A DNA stretch of 56,394 bases from Streptomyces sp. McG3 (GTDB lineage: Bacteria; Actinomycetota; Actinomycetes; Streptomycetales; Streptomycetaceae), in NCBI RefSeq assembly GCF_018619185.1, contig NZ_JAAXYC010000016.1, forward strand, positions 1-56,394, in the 5' to 3' direction. Shown one piece after another: positions 1 through 6,072 of this stretch. Both the position numbers and the translations under genes were made by a program. The notes below the pieces were generated by a model. That model ran no database searches. It had not been told where the DNA came from and worked only from the letters and a program-made list of their open reading frames with translations. Each line of letters begins with the position of its first letter. Positions within the stretch are counted from its first letter, which is position 1.

Positions 1-650
1 CCGAAGGCCGGTGCGGGCTGCGGGGCTGCGGGCGGCGCGCCGAAGGCGGGGGGCGCCGTGGCCTGGGCCGGCGGGGCAAATCCCGGAGCGGCGGCCGGTG
101 CGGCGGCGGGCGGCGCCTCTTCCTCGGCGACCTCGCCCCCGAAGTTCTTCAGGAGCGCGTCGAGACCGCCGTCGAATCCCTGGCCGACGGCGGCGAAACG
201 CCAGACGTCCTTCAGGTAGAAGTCACCGAGCATCACGGCGCGCTCGGTGGTGAACTCCGATCCGGTGAAGGCGTACCTCACCACTTCCTCGCCGCCCGCG
301 ACGATCCGGATGTATCCCGGACCGATCTGGGACATCTGCCCGGAACCGTCGAGCGCCGCGGTGAAGGAGAGCTTCTGGATGGCTGCCGGAATGCGGTCGA
401 GCGTGACGCGGAAGGACTCGGTGTCACCGGACTGCGCGCCGAGGAGCTGGATGGACTCCTCGGGCGATTTCGGCTGATTGAAGAAGATGAAGTACCGGTC
501 GTCGGAGAGCTGCTCATGGGCGTCGAGGCCGAAGCAGCTGATGTCGAAGGTCAGCCCCGGGGCCGCGATCTGCACGCCTACGTACAGATCCGTCCCTGGC
601 GTGAGATCACTGATCTTGGCCTTGTGGCCGCGTTGGAATTCCCTGGCCAT
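1..650 (-). CDS. TerD-family stress protein (partial, 3' end off window)
   Basis: The first 216 codons are visible. They start at ATG 650-648, and the gene runs off the left edge of the window. The N-terminal ~175 residues match the TerD/CABP fold. They include the DLYVGVQIAAPG strand, the FDISCFGLD segment, a DDRYFIFFNQP stretch typical of the TerD calcium-binding region, and GDFYLKDVWRF near the end of the domain. After about residue 178 the protein becomes Ala/Pro/Gly-rich and low in complexity. Streptomyces carry many TerD paralogues linked to tellurite and general stress, differentiation and calcium binding. The substrate or partner cannot be told from sequence. The family call is firm. 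Confidence 0.85.
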   Translation of the reverse strand, partial: MAREFQRGHKAKISDLTPGTDLYVGVQIAAPGLTFDISCFGLDAHEQLSDDRYFIFFNQPKSPEESIQLLGAQSGDTESFRVTLDRIPAAIQKLSFTAALDGSGQMSQIGPGYIRIVAGGEEVVRYAFTGSEFTTERAVMLGDFYLKDVWRFAAVGQGFDGGLDALLKNFGGEVAEEEAPPAAAPAAAPGFAPPAQATAPPAFGAPPAAPQPAPAF

Positions 651-770
651 GCGTAACGACCGTCCCCCATCCCGAAGGTAAATGCGTCGCGTCAGGCTAA
701 CCGCAAACGACGACATCCGACCAAGCCGGTACACACCCGGTACAGAATCGGCGAACGCGACCGGCCCCGG

Positions 771-1394
771 TCACTCCTCGCGGGCGGCGGGCAGGTGGGG
801 CAGTCGGCCGGCCGCCACGACGCCCTCCAGATACCCCCGGGCGCGCTCGGTGCGCGGGTACGCCTCCAGCAGCCGCCAGAAGCCGGGACCGTGTCCGGGA
901 ACGAGCAGATGTGCCAGCTCGTGGAGGAGTACGTAGTCGACCACGTACTCCGGCATGCCCTGCAGCCGGTGCGAGAGCCTGATGCTTCCCTCGGCAGGGG
1001 TGCACGAGCCCCAGCGGGTGTTCTGGTTGGTCACCCAGCGCACCGAGACGGGCCTGGCGCGACCGTCGAAGTACTGGGCGGACAGCCGCCCGGCACGCTC
1101 GACGAGTTCGGTGTCGCCCAGGACGCGCCGGTTCTCCTGGGCGGCGAGCTTGGCCAGCATCACGCCCACCCAGCGCCGCTCCTCCGCCTCCGACATCCGG
1201 GCGGGGATGAGCACGATCGTGCGGTCGCCCTCGCGGTACGCGGAGACCGATTTCCTGCGCCGGGTGCTCCTGCGGACCTCGACCGCGCTCGTCGCCGAAG
1301 CGCGGGCCGGATGGGCTGCCGCGCTGCGCTGATGGCTTCCGGCGCCGGGCGCGGGGGTCTCACCGGCGAAGCCGGACGACGGGTCGGCGGGCAC
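771..1394 (-). CDS. YgjP-like (DUF45) zinc metallopeptidase-domain protein
   Basis: This predicted protein has 207 aa with a GTG start. The zinc-binding HELAH lies at residues 158-162 and a third His (H168, in GHGPGFW) sits in the usual place for the YgjP/WLM/SprT-like gluzincin group. The block NTRWGSCTP (about 125-133) is the family signature upstream of the active site. The first ~37 residues are low complexity, so a GTG near residue 39 is an alternative start. It is probably a cytoplasmic zinc peptidase. Substrates of this family are unknown, although some are found beside restriction or DNA-repair genes. It is transcribed away from the E1-like gene at 1656. Confidence 0.85.
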   Translation of the reverse strand: MPADPSSGFAGETPAPGAGSHQRSAAAHPARASATSAVEVRRSTRRRKSVSAYREGDRTIVLIPARMSEAEERRWVGVMLAKLAAQENRRVLGDTELVERAGRLSAQYFDGRARPVSVRWVTNQNTRWGSCTPAEGSIRLSHRLQGMPEYVVDYVLLHELAHLLVPGHGPGFWRLLEAYPRTERARGYLEGVVAAGRLPHLPAAREE

Positions 1395-1655
1395 GCCACG
1401 ACGTTACCCGCTGTCCGTGGGGGAAGTCCCGCCCCCGGGAACGGTTCGCGGCGATCCGCACCACGGCACGCACCGCAGGTGCGATCAGATGCTCGAAGGA
1501 CCAAAGGATTGAACGACTGACGACCTGTGCCTGTGGACAACTCCGGGCACGGCTCGGCGCGGGCCCGCATTCTGGCGGAGGTCCCGCGGAAAGACCCGTG
1601 GATCAACCGGTCTGCGGGCACAGCTGTGCCCGCGACACCGCTCGGGGGAGAAATC

Positions 1656-2816
1656 ATGTATCCGATGCTGAAGCCCGCACTGCGCCGCGCCTGGCGCGGA
1701 CGGAACACCGTGCAATTCGGTGTGACACCCGCACATGCCGTGACGCTCGGACCGGTGGACCTCGCCACGGGGAGCTTTCTGGAACTGCTCGACGGCACGC
1801 GAGGACTTCCGCTGCTGCACGAGGAGGCCCGCGCTCTGGACCTGTCGGAACGTCATGTGGACACCTTGTTGTCGCGGTTGGCGGAGGCCGGGCTCCTGGA
1901 CGACCCGAGGTCGGCCGGTCCGGGAGCCGATGTCCTGTGCCGTCGCGCCGAGGTGATGGACCGCCAGCGTCCCGATGTGGCCTCCCTGTCGGTGGTCCGT
2001 CCCGAGCCGGGCGGCGGCACGCGCCGGATGGCGGCCCGGCGGGCGATGCGGGTCCAGGTCCGGGGAGCGGGCCGGGTCGGGGCGTCCATCGCCTCGGTGC
2101 TGTCGGGCGCCGGTGTGGGGCACGTGGAAGTGCTCGACGGGGGCCGGGCCGAGCACTGGGACGTGGCGCCCGGCGGGCTCCCCCCGGCATCCGTGGGGGA
2201 ACGGCGCGATGTGGCGGCCCGCCGGCTCGTCCGCCGGTGCGCTCCCGGGCCCGCTCCCCGGCCGGCGAGGACGGACGGAGCGGCGGCCGGCCTGCCGGGG
2301 AGCGCCGGGCAGCCCGGTCTGTCCCTGATCGTCGTCGCTCCCCGGGACGGGCTCGCGGTGTACGCGCCCGTCGCGGACACGGCCGGTCCCTGGATCGCGT
2401 CGGGCACTCCCCATCTCTATGCGGGAGTGATCGAGGCCACCGGCGTGGTCGGGCCTCTCGTCCTGCCCGGGGGCACCGGCTGTGCGGGCTGCCTGGAACT
2501 GCACCGCGCGGACCGGGATCCGCAGTGGCCCCGGATGCTGGCGCAGTGGCGTTCCGGGCGGCGGGGGGCGGTGCCCGCCTGCGATCTGGGGCTCGCGACG
2601 GCGGTCGCCGGTCTCGCCGCGGCACATGCCCTGGCCTTTCTGGACGGTGACCTCCCTTCCTGTACCGGAGCTCGCTGGGAGGCCGCTCTGCCCTTGCTGG
2701 ACTGGCGTTCCGAGCCGATCGGCCCGCATGCGGACTGCTCCTGCGGGGCGGCTGGGGGCGCTATGGGGGAACGGCCCTCCGGTGCTCTTCCGGCGCAGGA
2801 CACAATGGCGGGGTGA
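1656..2816 (+). CDS. E1/ThiF-like protein with N-terminal winged-helix (PqqD-like) domain
   Basis: The predicted length is 386 aa. The ATG at 1656 was chosen because a GGGGGAG Shine-Dalgarno lies at 1644-1650; the frame is open further upstream without an SD. Residues ~25-90 look like the winged-helix leader-binding domain seen in RiPP E1-like proteins (LLDGTRGLPLLHEEA, then SRLAEAGLLDD). A Rossmann segment follows (VRGAGRVGASIASVL, then VEVLDGG), then a Cys pair (GCAGCLELHRADRDPQW) and a C-terminal CSC. The Asn, Arg and Gln that bind ATP in active E1 enzymes after the second strand are not evident, so catalysis is doubtful. No precursor peptide or cyclodehydratase lies nearby. It appears to match Rv3196, next to the ABC1 kinase as in mycobacteria. 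Confidence 0.7.
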   Translation: MYPMLKPALRRAWRGRNTVQFGVTPAHAVTLGPVDLATGSFLELLDGTRGLPLLHEEARALDLSERHVDTLLSRLAEAGLLDDPRSAGPGADVLCRRAEVMDRQRPDVASLSVVRPEPGGGTRRMAARRAMRVQVRGAGRVGASIASVLSGAGVGHVEVLDGGRAEHWDVAPGGLPPASVGERRDVAARRLVRRCAPGPAPRPARTDGAAAGLPGSAGQPGLSLIVVAPRDGLAVYAPVADTAGPWIASGTPHLYAGVIEATGVVGPLVLPGGTGCAGCLELHRADRDPQWPRMLAQWRSGRRGAVPACDLGLATAVAGLAAAHALAFLDGDLPSCTGARWEAALPLLDWRSEPIGPHADCSCGAAGGAMGERPSGALPAQDTMAG

Positions 2817-2880
2817 CCGCCGTCGCCGGAGCGACACGGGAGGCGCGAGCGGCACGGCAGTCTGGGAACTGGAGGGGCAC

Positions 2881-4341
2881 ATGTCTGATCTTCCCCGGAA
2901 GGCGGTTACGCGTACGGCCAAGCTGGCCGCGCTTCCGCTCGGCTTCGCCGGCCGTGCCACATGGGGTCTGGGCAAGCGGATCGGCGGGAAGTCGGCCGAG
3001 CTGGTCGCCCGTGAGGTGCAGCAGCGCACGGCGGACCAGCTGTTCAAGACCCTGGGCGAGCTGAAGGGCGGGGCCATGAAGCTGGGCCAGGCCCTCTCCG
3101 TCTTCGAGTCGGCCCTGCCCGAGGAGATCGCCGGCCCCTATCGGGCCGCGCTGACCAAGCTCCAGGAGGCCGCGCCGCCACTGCCCGCGCGCACGGTCCA
3201 CGGGGTTCTCGCGGAACGGATCGGGGAGGACTGGCGGGAGTATTTCCTGGAGTTCGAGGACACGCCGGCGGCTGCCGCCTCGATCGGGCAGGTGCACCGG
3301 GCGGTGTGGCACGACGGCCGCGAGGTCGCGGTGAAGGTGCAGTATCCCGGGGCGGGCGAGGCGTTGCTCTCCGACCTCGCCCAGCTCAGCCGCTTCGCCC
3401 GGCTGCTCGGCCCGCTGGTCCCGGGGATGGACATCAAGCCGCTGATCAAGGAGTTGCGGGACCGGGTTTCGGAGGAACTGGACTACGAGCTGGAGGCCCG
3501 GGCGCAGCAGGAGCACGCGGCGGAGTTCGAGGACGACCCGGATGTGGTGATCCCCCAGGTGGTGCACCAGTCCGACCAGGTGCTGGTGACGGAGTGGATC
3601 GACGGGATCCCGCTGTCCGAGGTCATCGCGGAGGGGACGGCGGAGCAGCGCGACCGTGCGGGACAGTTGCTGGCCCGCTTCCTCTTCTCCGGTCCGGCAC
3701 GCACCGGCCTGCTGCACGCCGACCCGCATCCGGGCAACTTCCGGCTGATGCCCCCGGCGGCGGAGAACGCGGAGCACACGGAGGACGGGGGGCTCCCGGA
3801 GGAGGACGGCGGTCCGATGGGGTCCTGGCGGCTGGGGGTGCTGGACTTCGGCACGGTCGACCGGCTGCCGGGCGGGCTGCCGCGGAACATCGGCGACTCC
3901 CTGCGGCTGACGCTGGAGGGCGACGCGGCGGGGGTGTACGGGCTGCTGCGCGAGGAGGGCTTCGTGAAGGAGTCGATCGACCTGGACCCGGAGGCGGTGC
4001 TCGACTACCTGCTCCCGATCATCGAGCCCACGCGGGTGGAGGAGTTCACCTTCAGCCGGGGCTGGATCCGCGAACAGGCGGCCCGGATAGCCGATCCGCG
4101 CTCCCCCGCCCATCAGCTCGGCCGGCAGCTGAATCTCCCGCCGTCCTACGTCCTCATACACCGGGTGACGCTCAGCACGATCGGGGTGCTGTGCCAGCTG
4201 GGCGCGACGGTCCGGCTGCGCGACGAGCTCGAGGCGTGGCTGCCGGGGTTCCTGGCGGAGGACGCCGGTGACACCGAGGTGGAGGGGACGGAGTACGCCG
4301 AGGAGGAGGGCGAGCAGGAAGGGGAGCCCGTCCAGGCGTAA
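2881..4341 (+). CDS. ABC1/AarF-UbiB family atypical kinase
   Basis: This is a 486-aa protein starting at ATG 2881, with a GGAGGGG Shine-Dalgarno ending 3 nt upstream. The ABC1 hallmarks appear in order: the KxGQ motif (GAMKLGQALS), the Ala-rich loop replacing the Gly-rich loop (AAAASIGQVH), the VAVKVQYP lysine, the ExD motif (SEELDYELEA), the catalytic HADPHPGN and the metal-binding LDFGTVD. The C-terminal ~25 residues are very acidic. Bacterial members act in isoprenoid-quinone synthesis or membrane-lipid homeostasis; the substrate here is unknown. It is the counterpart of Rv3197, the neighbour of whiB7 in M. tuberculosis. It reads convergently with the wblC-side genes. Confidence 0.9.
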   Translation: MSDLPRKAVTRTAKLAALPLGFAGRATWGLGKRIGGKSAELVAREVQQRTADQLFKTLGELKGGAMKLGQALSVFESALPEEIAGPYRAALTKLQEAAPPLPARTVHGVLAERIGEDWREYFLEFEDTPAAAASIGQVHRAVWHDGREVAVKVQYPGAGEALLSDLAQLSRFARLLGPLVPGMDIKPLIKELRDRVSEELDYELEARAQQEHAAEFEDDPDVVIPQVVHQSDQVLVTEWIDGIPLSEVIAEGTAEQRDRAGQLLARFLFSGPARTGLLHADPHPGNFRLMPPAAENAEHTEDGGLPEEDGGPMGSWRLGVLDFGTVDRLPGGLPRNIGDSLRLTLEGDAAGVYGLLREEGFVKESIDLDPEAVLDYLLPIIEPTRVEEFTFSRGWIREQAARIADPRSPAHQLGRQLNLPPSYVLIHRVTLSTIGVLCQLGATVRLRDELEAWLPGFLAEDAGDTEVEGTEYAEEEGEQEGEPVQA

Positions 4342-4362
4342 GGGAGGCCGAGGGGACCTCGC

Positions 4363-4566
4363 TCACCACCAGAGTGAGTCGAGGCGGCTCTCGATCGCGC
4401 GGATGTGGAGGCGGGCGCAGCCCTCGCAGAAGAGGAGGCGGCGTCCGTCCTCGACGGAACAGAGCCAGGTCGGAGGGGCTGTGTCGCCCTCGGCGACGGT
4501 GCCGCAGCGGGCGCACACCACGCCGTGCCCGGCGGGTCGTTCGGGGGGATGGGTCTCCTCGTCCAC
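4363..4566 (-). CDS. small CxxC protein, conserved-looking hypothetical
   Basis: This reading frame gives 67 aa from GTG 4566. It carries two Cys pairs: VVCARCG near the N-terminus and a single Cys followed by FCEGCARLH, so a small zinc ribbon is likely. It ends IESRLDSLWW. The start is uncertain. The AGGAGG on the coding strand overlaps the GTG, which is too close for a normal ribosome-binding site. The next in-frame ATG upstream (4662) lies beyond a 17-bp terminator hairpin (4610-4647), which argues against it. A leaderless transcript is possible. I do not recognise a named family. Confidence 0.6.
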   Translation of the reverse strand: MDEETHPPERPAGHGVVCARCGTVAEGDTAPPTWLCSVEDGRRLLFCEGCARLHIRAIESRLDSLWW

Positions 4567-4609
4567 CTCCTGACGATATCCCCGTGACCGGATGGGCGAC
4601 GGTACAACG

Positions 4610-4647
4610 CACCGCGGGGCCGTCCGTGTCCGGACGGCCCCGCGGTG
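4610..4647 (-). terminator. strong hairpin terminator downstream of the wblC operon
   Basis: A perfect 17-bp inverted repeat (4610-4626 and 4631-4647) with a 4-nt loop lies 28 bp past the stop of the small basic protein gene. It has no U-tract, which is usual for Streptomyces terminators. It separates the wblC transcript from the next minus-strand gene. Confidence 0.75.
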
Positions 4648-4674
4648 AGGTGATGGGTGCACGCGGGTGCACGG

Positions 4675-4938
4675 TCAGTGCATGACCGCCATGGCCAGCG
4701 CGCGGCGGGCGCGCAGCGAGGCGCGCTCCGCCCGGCGCTGCATCCGGCGGGCGGCGATCAGGCGGGCCGACTGGCGGTCCTCCTGGGCCTCCCGCAGGCG
4801 GTCGCGCATATGCGCACGCGCCATGGCTTCTGGGATGAGTTGCATTTCGCGGGTCCTGTTCTGACGCGAGTCGTTCGCGCCGATGATGGTGACGTCGGGG
4901 GTGGCGGAGCCGACGGGCTCCTTCGTGGGGGTGATCAT
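4675..4938 (-). CDS. small basic helical protein following wblC
   Basis: From ATG 4938 this frame gives 87 aa. A short N-terminal part (DVTIIGANDS) is followed by a highly charged Arg/Ala/Glu-rich stretch, from MQLIPEAMARAHMRDRLREA to the C-terminus, that should form one long helix or coiled coil. The frame is also open to a GTG at 5034 whose last two bases and following A form GTGA with the wblC stop codon. That geometry suggests termination-reinitiation and would add 32 residues. Neither start has a good SD of its own. The gene is almost certainly cotranscribed with wblC and would be induced with it. I do not recognise the family and assign no function. Confidence 0.6.
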   Translation of the reverse strand: MITPTKEPVGSATPDVTIIGANDSRQNRTREMQLIPEAMARAHMRDRLREAQEDRQSARLIAARRMQRRAERASLRARRALAMAVMH

Positions 4939-5030
4939 CGGTGCCTGATTCCGGGGGTCATGGGTCTGGGGACGGTCGATCGTTCCGAGGCGGAACCTGC
5001 GTGTGGGGGCGGGGACCCCACAGGTCGCGG

Positions 5031-5399
5031 TCACGCTGCGACCGGGTTCTTGCGCGGACGGCCACGCGGACGCTTGCGGGCCACGACGACGCCTTGGACG
5101 AAGAGCTCACCGCCCCAGACACCCCACGGCTCGCGGCGGTCCTTCGCCCCGGCGAGGCAGGCCTCGACGAGCGGGCAGGTGCGGCAGAGGGACTTGGCGT
5201 ACTCGACGTCGGCCGGCGACTCGGCGAAGAAGACCTCCGGGTCGTAGGAACGGCAGGGGACGGGTACGCCGAGGTTCTCGATGGCGTCGTCGAGCGCGGT
5301 GAGCGTGGTGAGCGGGGTCAAGGCGGAGTCCTCCGTGGAGCCGGGCGGCGAGATCGGGGTGGAAAGCGGTACTGACGGGGCGTGCGTTTCGATGTGCAC
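5031..5399 (-). CDS. wblC: WblC/WhiB7 antibiotic-responsive transcription regulator
   Basis: This is a 122-aa WhiB-family protein. Four Cys ligands of the [4Fe-4S] cluster are at residues 49, 72, 75 and 81 (C-x2-C-x5-C for the last three). The GVWGGE turn is at 93-98. A C-terminal AT-hook, RGRPRK, at 112-117 marks the WhiB7/WblC subgroup. Known members bind the sigma-A/HrdB holoenzyme and AT-rich DNA and activate intrinsic resistance to ribosome-targeting antibiotics. The frame is open up to 5516, but the terminator at 5508-5552 lies there. I therefore place the start at GTG 5399, which has GAGGAC about 10 nt upstream and fits the usual length. uvrD2 lies upstream, as in mycobacteria. Expression should be set by the leader described separately. 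Confidence 0.93.
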   Translation of the reverse strand: MHIETHAPSVPLSTPISPPGSTEDSALTPLTTLTALDDAIENLGVPVPCRSYDPEVFFAESPADVEYAKSLCRTCPLVEACLAGAKDRREPWGVWGGELFVQGVVVARKRPRGRPRKNPVAA

Positions 5400-5507
5400 G
5401 GTGGGTGGTGTCCTCGTCTGGTCGTGCCGGCCTGTGGGCCGGTTGGCGGCTGCTGGTACCAGGTCCTGCTTGTCCCGAGGCTCCTTCGCTCCGTCCTGTC
5501 CGTTCGG

Positions 5508-5552
5508 ACAAAACAAAAGGGCCGCGGATCCCGAGTGGGGTTCCGCGGCCCT
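5508..5552 (-). terminator. intrinsic terminator in the wblC leader (attenuator)
   Basis: A perfect 10-bp inverted repeat (AGGGCCGCGG at 5518-5527 and its complement at 5543-5552) gains one more A-T pair and a short inner CCC/GGG stem. On the transcribed minus strand it is followed directly by TTTTGTTTTGT (5518-5508). A U-rich tract like this is rare in Streptomyces, and here it lies 109 nt upstream of the wblC start. It is therefore a regulatory terminator rather than an operon end. Confidence 0.9.
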
Positions 5553-5575
5553 GAAGGCGCCGGCCTGATGCTGGA

Positions 5576-5905
5576 TCAGGCTGGATCGCTCCAGGGTTCA
5601 GGCCCACGGAAGGCCCACATCGTGTGGTGGTGCTGCGTCTGCTTCTCGGCTCCGGCACCGGCTGCCGCAAAGGCATAGGCCTGAGCCTGTGCTGCCTTCG
5701 CTACTGCTGCCGCCGGTGCCTCGATCGGTCGCTCATTACGCTCCCGCGTCACGGGGAGGCTCACCAGGGACAGCGGACGGGCGGCGGAGATGCCGGACAG
5801 ACCGGTGGCGCGAAGCGAGGCAACCGAGGAGCGGGTGAGGCCGAGCGAGCAGGCGGAGACGACCGAGAGATCGGTCATTTTCTGGGTTTCGATGATGCTG
5901 ATCAC
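5576..5905 (-). CDS. wblC leader ORF (uORF), 109 codons
   Basis: An ORF starts at GTG 5905 with an excellent AGGAGG Shine-Dalgarno at 5914-5919. It ends at TGA 5578-5576, only 24 nt before the terminator stem begins. The peptide starts VISIIETQKMTDLSVVSACS. It is Ala/Ser-rich in the middle and ends EPWSDPA. A small inverted repeat (CCTGAT, 5-nt loop, ATCAGG) spans the stop codon. The arrangement fits ribosome-mediated attenuation, as reported for whiB7/wblC leaders: stalled or slowed uORF translation by antibiotics prevents terminator folding. The exact uORF length is inferred; an internal ATG at codon 10 is another possible start. Confidence 0.75.
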   Translation of the reverse strand: MISIIETQKMTDLSVVSACSLGLTRSSVASLRATGLSGISAARPLSLVSLPVTRERNERPIEAPAAAVAKAAQAQAYAFAAAGAGAEKQTQHHHTMWAFRGPEPWSDPA

Positions 5906-6019
5906 TTCAATCGCCTCCTCTCGGCGTCTCAGGGGGACCGGCCGGGACCGGTCCTGCGTATTCGGATAAGTACAGCACGGAATCAGGGCTTCAGAGAAGT
6001 CGCTGTTCCCGTGGTTAAG

Positions 6020-6057
6020 AACCTATGGTGACGACTGGGGCAGGCGCAAACTATTTT
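6020..6057 (-). promoter_or_regulatory. predicted WhiB7-autoregulated wblC promoter
   Basis: On the minus strand there is AAAAT (6057-6053), then 3 bp, then TTGCGC (-35, 6049-6044), an 18-bp spacer and TAGGTT (-10, 6025-6020; fits TAnnnT). An AT-rich element 3 bp upstream of the -35 is the reported recognition site for WhiB7, read by its AT-hook. The predicted transcript start near 6013 gives a leader of about 615 nt before the wblC start codon. Confidence 0.75.
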
Positions 6058-6072
6058 CTGGACGAGTTTTCA

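Larger units (their letters stand above)
5400..6072 (-). other. long wblC leader and promoter region
   Basis: This 673-nt interval between uvrD2 and the wblC start holds no independent protein gene. It contains, in transcription order, the promoter (6020-6057), the leader ORF SD and uORF (5919-5576), the intrinsic terminator (5552-5508) and a 109-nt segment up to the wblC start codon. Confidence 0.8.

Noticed and set aside
4363..4662. ATG 4662 as start of the small CxxC protein
   Set aside because: A 17-bp terminator hairpin (4610-4647) lies between this ATG and the conserved part, and the extra residues are low complexity.
5031..5516. 161-codon version of WblC starting at 5516
   Set aside because: Its first codons overlap the leader terminator and U-tract. 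The 122-aa form from GTG 5399 has the normal family length.
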